From Symsagittifera roscoffensis (lineage: Eukaryota > Xenacoelomorpha > Acoela > Convolutidae), in assembly GCF_963678635.1 (NCBI RefSeq), contig NC_087071.1:4169624-4233623 (forward strand): 64,000 nt of DNA. Direction: 5' to 3'. Positions within the stretch are counted from its first letter, which is position 1; every line of letters starts with the position of its first letter. This document shows, in pieces, positions 1-10,196 of the stretch. The notes below the pieces were generated by a model, which saw nothing but the letters and a program-made list of their open reading frames with translations, ran no database searches and was not told the DNA's origin. Both the position numbers and the translations under genes were made by a program.

Positions 1-1330
1 CTCGCATTCTCGTTTCGCAAACTCGCATTTTGGTAACTTCAGCGATATGTTTTCGTGGTTTAGTTTCCGGAGGATCTTTTCAACCAAGGAGATATGTTCT
101 ACTTCTGTTCCCTTGGTTGTAACCAAAATATCATCAATAAACGCGTTCGCTTGTGGGAATTCGTTTAAAATTGAGTCCATTACTCGTTGGAACTCTGGCG
201 GCATGGACGTTAGCCCGTAAAACCCTGTTCGGAAACGGTAAGTTCCTGTCGACCGACCGCCCACCAAAGAAAAGTTACAGTGCCCGCTTGTTTCTTCACT
301 AAGCGGTAGTTGCCCATACGCGTACGTTAGGTCCATCGTAGTAAAGTACACCTCCCCCTGTTTTTTCTCGGAAATAAGTTGTCCTATTGTATCTACAAGT
401 TCTTCTATATTTGGCATTTGGTATTTGTTTTTATGAACTTGTTTATTAAGCTCTCGAGATTCCAATGCTAATTTTACGGACCCGTCTTTTTTTACGGTGA
501 TGACGATCGGAGAAACAAAATATCGATCCGAACACTCTTTCAATTTTTCTATATGTCCCTGGGTTAATAGCTTATCAATTTCTTTGTCCACCTTTTCTTG
601 GAGCGTTACCGGCACTCTCCGTCCCTTCTGCTGCACTGGTACAAGATTTTTGAAAAATTCTGCTTGAACCTTGTAGTTCCTAATTTTTCCAACTCTAGTA
701 AAAAGTTTTGGGAATAGCTTACTGAAGTATAATTGCCATTGGTCCATCTGCTCATCCTCCGGTTCGTCGTGCCCCTCCTTGCATGAATTGACCTCCGTCC
801 CCTGGATATTCATGACTTCCCCCCTTGGATCTGCTTGCATCAACTGGAGTCCGAGTTTACCCATCAAATCACGTCCCACGATGGATGGTCTGGTCCCCCC
901 AATGACTCGGACTTCTGCTTTCGTCTTCCAGCCGTTTGATGCTAACTCGAGTTCCATTCTGCCCAACATCTTGATCCGATTGTTACTGTAGTCCCGAAAT
1001 TCGTCATCGTCAGTGTCATCCTGCTTTAAGTTGATTCCCGCTCTTCCCACTGTTCTTCTCAAATCTTCTAGTGTTAGAATGGATATCGGCGATCCACTGT
1101 CGATCCAAATGTTCATCGGGTGCCCATTAATGAATATTTTGAGTTTAGGTCCGGCAACTTTCAAAACCGTTTCCTTCTTCCGTCTAATTGCCATAACCAT
1201 GTAGTCGTCTGAACTTTCTGATGACCAGCTGTGGCGTTCTCGTTTAACGAATCCTACTGAATTTGCCGCAGCTTGGGGCTCCACGTCATCCGAGGGGGTA
1301 TCTTCTTCCTCGAATAGTCCCCCCCCCCCT
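1..1330 (-). CDS. Ty3/gypsy pol, 5' part (protease and reverse transcriptase), runs off the left edge
   Basis: Read on the minus strand from the gag overlap, one frame stays open to the window edge (about 440 codons) with no ATG at its head, as expected for a pol expressed from gag. An aspartic-protease motif WIDSGSPISIL lies near 1090-1115. The reverse transcriptase follows: YAYGQLPLSEE near 310-340, FYGLTSMPPEFQR near 190-220 and the catalytic FIDDILV near 120-145. RNase H and integrase would lie left of base 1. The frame is +1 relative to gag and overlaps it across an 11-G run (1319-1329). The absence of stops contrasts with the damaged gag start, so the element is probably recent. Family assignment is firm; the clade is not assigned. 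Confidence 0.9.
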
Positions 1331-2292
1331 GGATTGTCGTTTTCCCCGGCAAGTCCTCTCAAAATGTCCAATCTTTTTGCAAAAATTGCATGTGACGGCT
1401 CTTGCTGGGCATCGTTGTCGGTGTTCTGGGGTGAAGTTCGGTTGATCGCAATTGTAACATCTGCGCTCTTGCATTCGATCTTGTGTTCGACCTACTCCAC
1501 GATTTGGATATTGACCCCGTCCCCTTGGCATTCCTCGTCCCCTGGATCCACAAATATTGCTGACTGGTTCCGTTTTGATCTGCAGGGATTCCCCTGGCGA
1601 TGGATGTGCCATTCCCGTGGAACCGGATACGGCGCCCTTGTAGCTCCTTGCGTACTTGTCTCCTCTTTCATATGACATTGCGATTCTCAATGCTTCCTCC
1701 GGGGTTTTAGTTTCCCTACACAGCTCGTTCTGCTCGTCCCTGTTCCTCGTGTTGAAAATAAATATGTCTCTCACCATTTTCCGCTCCTGGGTGCCCAAAT
1801 TGCATCTTGCCGCCATTCCGCTAAGTTCTGCATAGAACGATTCTAGACTTTCACCCTCCTTTTGTTTCCTCGACAACATCTGGTACATCTCGTACGTTTC
1901 GTTCCGCTCTTTCTGAAAAAGAGCTACACAGTTATCCAAAAAACTTGGGTATCGTATTGTTTCCATATCTAAATGTGGATGCTGGTTATGCAAGGCTCTC
2001 TGTCCCTCATGTCCCAGGCATAAGTACAGATTCGATATCAGTGTACGTTCACCTTCTGCCCGTGGTTTTCCACCAATGTCACCCAGGTCAGTAATCTGTG
2101 CTTCAGTTAATGTCAATGCAAAGTAGTATTCCGACGAGACTAGTCCATGTTTCGCCACCATCGCCCAATGAAATCGTTGTTTTCAGTGTTCCCATAAAAG
2201 TTGTGGTTCCGCCTGATTCGGAGGCCAGAAGGCCACAATTCCAAGGGGGTTTCCCCCCCCCCCCCCCCCCCACCATCCACTGGCTGCGCCAT
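1286..2292 (-). pseudogene. Ty3/gypsy gag (capsid plus nucleocapsid), N-terminus broken
   Basis: The frame from 2161 to 1286 encodes 291 residues with a gag capsid-like helical region (YPSFLDNCVALFQKERNETY, ESLESFYAELSGMAARC). It ends in a nucleocapsid with a CYNCDQ...C knuckle, a second CNFCKKIGHFERTC box of CX2CX4HX4C type, and Arg/Gly-rich flanks. The natural start is probably an ATG at 2292 (MAQPVDGG). From there the reading frame meets a run of 19 G (2253-2271) and does not match the downstream gag frame. The downstream frame also carries an in-frame TGA at 2183-2185, upstream of the open part. At the 3' end gag stops at 1286 after overlapping pol. I infer a gag damaged by homopolymer length change plus one stop, or assembly error in the G run. 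Confidence 0.85.
2283..2291 (-). other. Putative primer-binding site (tRNA-Ser-like)
   Basis: TGGCGCAGC on the minus strand begins inside the proposed gag ATG and is complementary to a tRNA 3' end reading GCTGCGCCA, which some animal serine tRNAs have. The match beyond nine bases is poor, so the tRNA identity is tentative. Confidence 0.4.
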
Positions 2293-2523
2293 AACAAGGG
2301 TTAGTAAAAACGATGGCTGTTAAATACTCAATTGACTGTATTCTAGTTCGCATAAATAAGAGAGTGAACTAGAGGTCAACACATAACAGCTAGACAGTTT
2401 TAAGTTGATTGACAGGCAGGTACCAGACTCACACTTAATTATAGTATGAGAAATCTCAGAGATAAATAAATAAAGAATAGCAACTAGGATGATTGACAAC
2501 TGAACATATTGTAGCCCCTGACA
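2293..2523 (-). repeat. Putative 5' LTR of the left gypsy element
   Basis: Directly upstream of the gag start, minus strand, a segment begins TGTCAGGGGCTAC (at 2523) and ends CCCTTGTTA at 2292/2293, just before a primer-site-like TGGCGCAGC. The position and the TG start fit an LTR of about 230 bp. The matching 3' LTR is outside the window, so the boundaries cannot be verified and the outer end could lie further right. Confidence 0.45.
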
Positions 2524-2539
2524 AACAGTTTTTTTGTTC

Positions 2540-2655
2540 AGGTGGATTACGCCGTGAGTTTGACGCGCTATTTTTTTTGGCCGGAGAAATGTTTGTGCAT
2601 TTCTTTAGCCCAATACTGATTTTAATCTTACTCTCATCTCGTAGGTCTTAATAAT
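2540..2655 (+). repeat. Diverged fragment related to the LTR of the 18.9-kb element
   Basis: The run ggccgga...gtgca..ttctttag.ccaatactgat..taatcttactct matches in order the interior of the 410-bp LTR (8232-8325 and its twin) with scattered substitutions and small gaps. It therefore looks like an old relative of that LTR, either a solo fragment or part of a longer LTR of the neighbouring left element. Confidence 0.55.
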
Positions 2656-4476
2656 TCTTACAAAAAAAACTAAAAAAATGTAAACTCAGAAGAACCATCT
2701 TTTTCTGATTATTCTCAGAATGGTCTGGCTATGAAATATTCAGGTTCAGAAGAAATAACCTAATTCTAAAGGTTACGTTATCAAGTATGATAGGTTTTTA
2801 TCAACTACTTTACAATCATTTTAGCTGGAAAAACACTGAAAGCGAGAAGCAAGAATAAATATGAACTACCAAATGAGTTGCACTTATAAAAGTTGAAAGT
2901 GAATATATGCCCTAGGCAATTTTAACTTCTATTTAGAAAAATTCGTTTTTTGCGTTGAAGTCAGTTTTTGTCGTTTAATCTTTTTGTATATTTATTAGAA
3001 AGAACGTTCACACTTAATATAGATTTAAAATGTTTTATCTGAAAAGTTCAAACTCGTATTCTTTTGCATAAATTTTCAAGGGCATTAATGTAAAATGATT
3101 TCACATATCAATACCAGCTGAATAAAACATATAAAAAAATCGCCAAGTTAACAAAGCGTTTCTACCACCTAGGGTGAGCCACATAACAGATTTTATCAAG
3201 CAAACTTATCAAAGCAATTTTTTAATATAAACCATCAAGAATAACCAAAAATTATATCAAAAAAAGTTTAAATAAGATGCATAGTTTGTTATGGTGATAG
3301 AAATATGATTTGATGGTCAAACTCAAACACCTCATATTCGCCGTACTTCTCTTTATCGCAATGAGCAAACAGAAAGAATGCTTTAAATCTCAACATACCC
3401 ACATTAGAACAAAAAATTTAATGTTTGAATAAATTTATTAGCCTTCATATTATACAAAACAAAAATTGTGCTTGTTGTTTGAATTTTTGAAGAAAGTGAT
3501 TAAATACTTAGACTCGTGGTTTTTTTCCAGACCAACTCTGTCTTTTCAGCAAGTCATTTTTGACAGATTTTTTTATATTATCCCTAAGATACTTTTTTTC
3601 TTGAGCTCAAGTTAAAAAATATGTATTTGTTCTCAATTTTTGTGAGGTTTTGGGGGTTAAAAGATTGCCATTATAGTCCAATTGGGATATTTAACGCGTG
3701 ATATATTTCGTGCTTTTAACGCAAAAGCGGAGAATTAATCCGTCTTCAAAATCCTTCCAAAGTGTACTGAGGCATGCTACTTGATCTGTTTAATACTTCG
3801 CTATATGGAAATATAGCTCTTTGTGCTATACATGGCGTGTTGGTTGACAATTTTCAAAAACAAAATCATTAAATTGTAATTTTTGAAATTGTGATTGTTT
3901 TTATCAGACTGAATTTTTTTTCATAGACCTGAAAGGGAAATTGAATCATTCGGGGTTTTGCCCTGATGCGAGCAGTCCTCTTGCGTAAAATTTGTAAAAC
4001 TCAGAAAAAAATTAATTTAAGATCCTTGTCCATCATACAAAAGATGTGATCCTAAAAATATATATAGATTCACTCAACTTTTTAGTTACATTCATATCCG
4101 CATTTTCGCCATGGTTTATCAGTTTTAATCTTCTTGAAGTTTTTGGCTTTGATAGTTTTGAACGTTTTTGGCTTATCAGTTATATTTTTTTCTGCCATAA
4201 AATATAACTGAAAGCAAGATTTGTGCAGTTGCAATTATGCAACCCAACATTTAATAACAAATTGAATGATACATAAAAACCAGTCTGTGCGTCAGTTTTT
4301 CCGGCACTTTTAAATGTTTTGGACACGACTGAAACTCAACGAAAACTCAAAATAGTGATAGTTTATTATTTGATCATTATGATGACAACATTTAGAACCG
4401 CTATTGAAACATCAATCCGGCTCTCTTTTTTAGTGTTTAAAAAAACAAGAAGTGTTCCAAAATTTCTTTTTCGTTT
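2656..4476. other. Intergenic AT-rich DNA, no gene seen
   Basis: No open frame of note and no motif I recognise. One short dispersed repeat (about 3688-3735, TTTAACG...TTAACGCA..AGCGG) recurs at 32598-32642. Confidence 0.5.
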
Positions 4477-4561
4477 TCAAATGTCTTTGCATGCTCCTCC
4501 CACACAAGCTAGTCCCATCGGACAATCACCAATCTGCTTGCATTCCTTATGTTCATACCCA
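4477..4561 (-). CDS. Last exon of a secreted peptide gene: cysteine-rich, EB-module-like
   Basis: On the minus strand, after an acceptor-like AAAAG, an open stretch reads GYEHKECKQIGDC then PMGLACVGGACKDI and stops at 4477-4479. The cysteine spacing C-x5-C-x5-C-x4-C, with CP.G..CV.G.C, matches the EB module common in secreted nematode and other ecdysozoan proteins. Its upstream 50 bases (4562-4612) are homologous to the sequence just upstream of the peptide blocks at 5078, 5616 and 6166, so it sits in register with that ~540-bp repeat. I infer it is the 3' exon of the same locus. The phase does not join cleanly to the exon ending at 6650, so the gene model is unresolved. Confidence 0.55.
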
Positions 4562-5022
4562 CTTTTCTTTTAAGCGACTAAATTTGACCGATTTAAAATT
4601 GAGCTCACTGTTTTTTGTCCGATTTTCAGACTGAACTTATATTAAAATTTTTCGGGTATTATATAAATGTATCTGTTTTGTATAATTTACAAAAATTTAA
4701 TAAAATTTATATAGAAAAAACGGTGTTTTTGGCTGGAATCAAACGTTTTCAGATAAATGTGGTTTTTTTAAAATATTTTTTTTAGTAGCGATCAGTAGCA
4801 AAATCCCATACAAAGCAAAAAAAAAACTTTTTTCCAAATTGTTCCAAGGACACTAAAAACATTTGATGGTGAATTAAAGGAAATTTTTTGATTTATTTAA
4901 CAAAATGGAAGCATTCCTTTTATTTCAGTTTTTACTTTAAATGAACCCTTAACTGCATTGTACCATCATTTAACAGTTTTGATTATTGTTAAGCTCAATT
5001 CTAAAGTGATCGTGAATTTTAC

Positions 5023-5078
5023 GGTCAAAATTGAAATCGGAGGACGGATCCCATCGTTTGCCGTCCGTTGAGAACTCA
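5023..5078 (-). CDS. Peptide block A: duplicated exon encoding EFSTDGKRWDPSSDFNFD
   Basis: A 56-nt block bounded by CAG at its 5' side and GTAAAA at its 3' side on the minus strand. It encodes the same peptide core as the signal-peptide exon at 6650-6785, and differences among the four copies are nearly all at third codon positions. The block ends in phase 1 while its start fits phase 2, so successive copies cannot be chained in this frame. Each may be an alternative exon or a decayed gene copy. Confidence 0.5.
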
Positions 5079-5560
5079 CTGCTCTTTTTAGCCACTAGGT
5101 TTGACCAATTCAAAATTAAGCTCACTATTTTGTTTTCGAGTTTTATATTTAAAATAAACTACAATGTTTCAACGAAAATATTTTTCATTAATTTCGATGT
5201 TTTTTTGATAATTCACAAAATAAACACAAAAAAAATCAAAACATAAAGTCATTATGAAAAAAAAGTTGTTTTTGGCTGAAAGGTTTTCAAACAAATGATT
5301 TTTTTTAAATAATTTTCAATAGCGACTAGTTGCGAAGTCATAATTACTGCAAAAGTTAGATTTTATTGCAGATTGTACCAAGAATAGTCAAAAACTATTC
5401 GATGGTGAAATAATGGAAAATATTTTTGATTTTATTAAAACAAATTGGAAGACTTTCTTGAATTTCAGTTATTACATTTATTGAACCATTCTGCATTGTA
5501 CTATCATTTTTCTAATTAGAATTTTGTGAAGCTCAATTTCAAATCAGTCAAGAGTTTTAC

Positions 5561-5616
5561 GGTCGAAGTTAAAATCGGAGGATGGATCCCATCGTTTGCC
5601 GTCCGTTGAGAACCCA
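5561..5616 (-). CDS. Peptide block B: duplicated exon, GFSTDGKRWDPSSDFNFD
   Basis: Second copy of the 56-nt block, 538 bp from block A, with the same AG and GTAAAA borders. If read through the GT, the frame stops within three codons (LD then TGA). That supports the GT being a real donor or the downstream sequence being non-coding. Confidence 0.5.
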
Positions 5617-6110
5617 CTGCTCTTTTTAGCCACTAAAATTGATCAATTTAAAATTGAGCTCCTTTTTCGGGATCGAGTTTCATATTGAAAATAAACTACA
5701 ATTTTTTTACGGAAATATTTTTCATTATTTTTGATATTTTTCTGAGAAATAAAAAAAATCTGAAAACATTGATTTGAAAAAAATATTGTTGTTGGCTGAA
5801 AATAACTTTTCAAATAAATGTTTGTATTTTTCAGCTATTTTGCGCTACAAAATTTTGATATTTTGCATATTCCAGTTGTTGATCTTATAACGAAATCAAA
5901 TACAAAGAACAAAAAAAGTTTTTTTTTTCACAGATTCTACCTGTAATCTCAAAACTAATTGATGATGGTTGAATTGAAATTATTTGCACTATTTGGCGAA
6001 ATATAAATTTTTTTTCAACTTTTTGTTCCACTAAACCATTATCTGCATTATACCATCAATTCTATTTTGGTAATTGTTGAGCTCAATTTTAAAATGGTCG
6101 TGAATTTTAC

Positions 6111-6166
6111 GGTCGAAATTGAAATCGGAGGACGGATCCCACCGCTTGCCGTCCGTTGAGAATTCA
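6111..6166 (-). CDS. Peptide block C: duplicated exon, EFSTDGKRWDPSSDFNFD
   Basis: Third copy, 550 bp from block B, same borders. The frame also stays open through the upstream NWSNLVAKKSS segment. That segment is an inverted near-copy of the DQFKIEL-coding sequence downstream, so the block is flanked by short inverted repeats (GACCA.TT..AAATT.AGCTC type). Confidence 0.5.
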
Positions 6167-6649
6167 CTGCTCTTTTTAGCCACTAGGTTTGACCAATTCA
6201 AAATTAAACTCATTATTTTGTTTTCGAGTTTTATATTCAAAATAAACTACAATGTTTTAACGAAAATGTTTTTCAATAATTTATATTTTTTTGATTATTC
6301 ACAAAATGAAAAAAAAAAATATATAAATTCATTATGAAAAAAACGTTGTTTTTGGCAAAAACGTTTTCAAATAAATGATTTTTGTAAACTTATTTTCAAT
6401 AACGACTAGTTGCGAAGTCAATAACTCAGCAAAAGTTTTAGTTTTGATCACAGATTGTACCAAGGAATTTCAAAAACTATTTGATGGTGAATTATTGGAA
6501 AATATTCGATTATTTTAAATCAAATTGGAAGCTTTTCTTGACTTTCAGAATTCAATTATTACTTTTATTGAACCAATAATTGCATTGTACTAGCGTTTTT
6601 CTATTTAGATTTTCGTGAAGCTCAATTTTAAATTGGTCGTTAGTTTTAC

Positions 6650-6785
6650 GGTCGAAATTGAAATCAGAGGAAGGGTCCCATCGTTTACCGTCCAATGAGA
6701 AGCCCCTCGCATAGTGAGCATAATTCCCTTTCGGTAAAGTTGCTGCAAAAAGCATAACTGAAAGTGTAACGATGACAAATTTCAT
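6650..6785 (-). CDS. Signal-peptide exon of a small secreted peptide precursor
   Basis: The exon starts at ATG 6785 and ends before a donor GTAAAACT. It encodes 45 residues: a clear signal peptide (MKFVIVTLSVMLFAATLPKG then NYA), followed by HYARGFSLDGKRWDPSSDFNFD. The GKR triplet is the classical amidation plus dibasic cleavage signal of neuropeptide precursors, though a coincidence cannot be excluded in so short a protein. If the donor is not used, the frame continues to a stop at 6552, giving 77 residues. Three downstream copies of its 3' part lie at 6166, 5616 and 5078. I do not recognise the family; a defence peptide or other secreted effector is equally possible. Confidence 0.6.
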
Positions 6786-8168
6786 TGTTTATTGTAAACT
6801 AAACTCAGATCTATTTAGAATTTGTCAGTTGGGAATTGAATCATAAAGTTATTTGGGTCAATAATTGTCTACAGCAGTGTACAGGACGAGAAAGGGGATT
6901 GGGAGAACCCGGCTAATCAATTCTGGTTGCCTAATTTTTCCAGTGGTTCCCACCTTTGGTTCAAATTTAACGACAAATTTTTTTACGACTGAAGAACCCT
7001 AAAAGTTTTCAAAAGGCGCCTTTGGTGACAATTTATACCAAATTTGTGACAGAAAAACAGTACTTTTTTCGACAGCCTTTTGTGGTCAATAAACAAGGTT
7101 TGACAGAAAATTTCAAAAACCACCTTCCCGTTTGCAAAAATTAAACCCAACCCTCCCCCTCCCCCCCTCCTCCAAACCCGCACACCACTGTTATCGCAGG
7201 TTTTTTTTTCAGTGTACCAATAATCAATCGCTGAATAATCTGTCTATCGTGGTAAGAAAATGAATTGCAATGCTGTCTGATTTCGTTCGAAAATTAAGTA
7301 AGATTGCTTTGAAGGCAAACAAGTTATATATTGATTTTTAGAAACCTTTTTTTACTGAATATCTTTGAAGAATAAATTTTTACTGGGAGGCAGCGAATAA
7401 AATCTTAGGGTGTTGATTTGTTTATCAACCAGATATGTTGACGCTTTGAGAAATTGAGTTGAAAAAGTAAACAAGTCTTAAAAGTCTAGCAGGAAAAAAT
7501 AAAGTCCAACTGTCTACTTTGGAGGAAAAATTTGTTATGAATGAAAGTGATTTTCATTGATAATTTCAGGCAAACTTTAAACACTTTTTTTATCACCCTT
7601 TTCAGGAAAAACAACACCAATGATAAATGTAAATGACAATTATTTCCATTTTTTGGTCTTTAACAGAAGTTGTAGATGGAATTCTGATGTTTTTTATGGT
7701 TTGCACAGGAATGTTTGATAGTCGAATTGAAAAACTTGCTCCAAAAATAGCCTCTTTCCAATTTTCTACCTTCTTTTTAAAGCAGAAAATAAATACAGAA
7801 CAGTTAACCTGCAAATTGCATGTAATAAATGTTTTATTGCAGCCAAGAAAGTCCAAAGTTAGTTGAAATAGGTTGTCGTAAAAAAATTCAAAAAGAAATG
7901 AAAAAAAAAATGAATTAGAACTGGAAAAGACTCAAAAAATGGGGTTTTTGCGATTTGAAAGAAATATTAAAAATTTTTCTTGCATGATCTATTGATAACT
8001 AATTTTTTTTTCCTGTGATTTGAAAGATAATAAAAGTTTTTTTTGCGAGATCTATTAAAAACAAACACTTTTTTCTCTTGGGCATTCATTGTAATTACCT
8101 TGGGCGAACCTTGCATTTATATTTGGCGAAAATTTCCTATATTCCCCTCTCATTAAGTTAGTCTCTCA
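6786..8168. other. Intergenic DNA between the peptide locus and the large element
   Basis: No gene recognised. It holds a C-rich low-complexity patch (7140-7190) and a ~70-bp imperfect direct duplication (about 7947-8005 and 8016-8068, GATTTGAAAGA...GATCTATT). Confidence 0.4.
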
Positions 8169-8172
8169 CTTA

Positions 8173-8582
8173 TGAGTTAGGACCGATTTGGTTAACTCAT
8201 AGAGTAATTTCGGATAGGGTACACCGTCTGCTCGTCACGCTATCTTATTTTCGGCCGGATAGATTCGTGCAACTTCTTAGTCTAATACCGATCCTAATCT
8301 TACTCTTATACTATCTAGTCTCAGGTTGTTTAACTAGTCTCTGCTAGGCTCAATAGATCTAGGGTATACTGGTTTATTGCGGTTGCTGAAGTGCTCGGGA
8401 GAGTCCAACTAATTTCTAAGTTAAATTCAAATCTCTCTGGTGCTGAAATTACAAGTAACTTCAGCACTTACAAATAAGTGGGTTGTTAGTTAGATGGATC
8501 ATGATTGGTTAATATTAAATACTTTACATTGATAAAATATCTAAATTATCCAATCATAAAATGTAGTTTAGATCAGGTTCCA
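8173..8582 (-). repeat. 3' LTR of the 18.9-kb element (sense orientation)
   Basis: Twin of the right LTR. The bases just upstream in the sense direction, CCGGATGGG, are only a weak polypurine tract. Confidence 0.95.
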
Positions 8583-10196
8583 CCCATCCGGGTTTTACAG
8601 AGTTTTTTAGAATAGTTCTTCTGCAATTCGAAGGATGGATGATGGAAGTTGGTGTTTGGCGAACATCTTATTTCTTCTGTTTCCTTTTTGTTAAAGAAGT
8701 TCCAGGAAGCTGGAGTTAGAGACATAAGACGTTGTGTCTTCTAGTGACAACGACTAAGTCTTCGCAACAAACTCAAATCTGATTTCAGAATGGTTGGCTA
8801 TGTCAGGTTTTTCTGTTCTGCGTGGAGAACTTCTTTTGTGTCTGGTCTAGTTTGGGAATGGCGTGGAGATTGTGCGTGGAGGGGATGCCTGGTTACTCGG
8901 ATATGTACGTATACTTGAACATCGAGGTGGTCATTGGTCTAGTTCAATGAAGTCCTTTTCTGCGAAGTCAAGTCGTACTCTAAATCCTTTGAGTTGTGAT
9001 TGTGAGTGGCATATCGATTGTGGTTGATCATTCTCTCTCGAGTGTAGTGGGGTCGTTTTGTCTTTAGATGTTCGTCCTTGGTGTTGTATTCTGATCTATG
9101 TATTGCATAATGTAATTTACATTTTATAAAACATTTATTAGTTTAATATTTTTTAATTATGATTTTAGTTAGTTGTTTTCACAAAAGCTTTTTGTTTTAG
9201 TTCGGTTATTTTGAAGAGTTACTCACACTTGAGTAGCTCTTATTAAAAATAGTGGTGTGGTCACAAAGCGTGGATGTAGCGCGGTGGGTTAGGCCGGCTA
9301 TAGAGCATGCTCAGGACGTCCTTCCTGGTGGGTTAGGCCAGGAGTGGGAGTATGATTTCATGCGGTTTTTGTGAGGGGTCCTGTTATGTGACAACGTTTT
9401 ATGTTGGGTTTGTTGTGGTTTTTCTTATGTTTTGTTGGTTGTGTCCTTTTTTCAAAAATCAAATTGTTTGTGGTATGGGTTTGTCTTTTGACTTTTTTGT
9501 GTTTTATTATTTCTTTCTTAGACTTTATAATAGTCTTCAAAAGAATAAATTATCCAGTTTTAAACTGGGTTAATCCGGTTTGGGTACCGTTGGTTTCCTT
9601 TTCTTAGTCATGCTGTTATTCTATGATTTGTGGTATTTAGTAAGCTGCGTTGGTTAGTTTTGTTTAGTATATGATTCCTTTCCAACCGGGTTAAAGGAAA
9701 GTTTGAAACATGTTATTATATGTTAATGTTGTTGAGTGTGAAAACTTGAAACTGAAATTCATTATTTTAAACAATTCTTCGTGGGCGAGCTGTGCGAGTG
9801 TGGATAGAATTTCTGTGCGAATGAATGAAAATATCAAAAGGTTAGTACTGCAATTGCATTTTATTAATTTACTGCATAGAATTTGGAAATTTACTGCTAG
9901 TTATGGGGGAATTTTAAGTTACAAATTTTCATCATAATTAAATTTACTGCTTGTGGGGAAAATTTTAGAAATGAATTTACTGCATTGGTATTAAATTTAT
10001 AAATTTATAAGTGTAAGAGATTAATAGAATTGTTGAAGTCTGTTTGATGAAATTTGCGATCTTTATTTGTTTTTTGTGGTTTTTGTAGGTGATCGTCGGA
10101 TGAAGGCTAAAAATCTAAGGAAAACATGGATAAAGTATGGTGAGTTTTTTAATATTTCAATTAGTTAGTTATATTCATTTAATTCATACTTACCTG
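8583..10196 (-). other. 3' non-coding region of the 18.9-kb element
   Basis: No substantial sense frame (only a 60-aa Lys-rich one at 9358-9540). It contains four copies of AATTTACTGC on the plus strand (9866, 9888, 9941, 9974), a GGTGGGTTAGGCC direct repeat (9283-9295 and 9327-9339) whose second copy forms the loop of a perfect TCCTGG/CCAGGA hairpin (9323-9343), and a near-palindrome CCAGTTTTAAACTGG near 9556. Confidence 0.6.

Larger units (their letters stand above)
4562..6649 (-). repeat. Tandem array of ~540-bp units spanning the peptide locus
   Basis: Peptide blocks end at 5023, 5561, 6111 and 6650 (spacings 538, 550 and 539), and the cysteine-rich exon sits one more period to the left. 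Flanks share long AT-rich homology (for example CAATTCAAAATTAAGCTCA, ACTACAATGTTT and ATTGGAAG motifs). The unit looks like 3' end of exon 1 plus intron, duplicated by unequal exchange. Confidence 0.75.
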
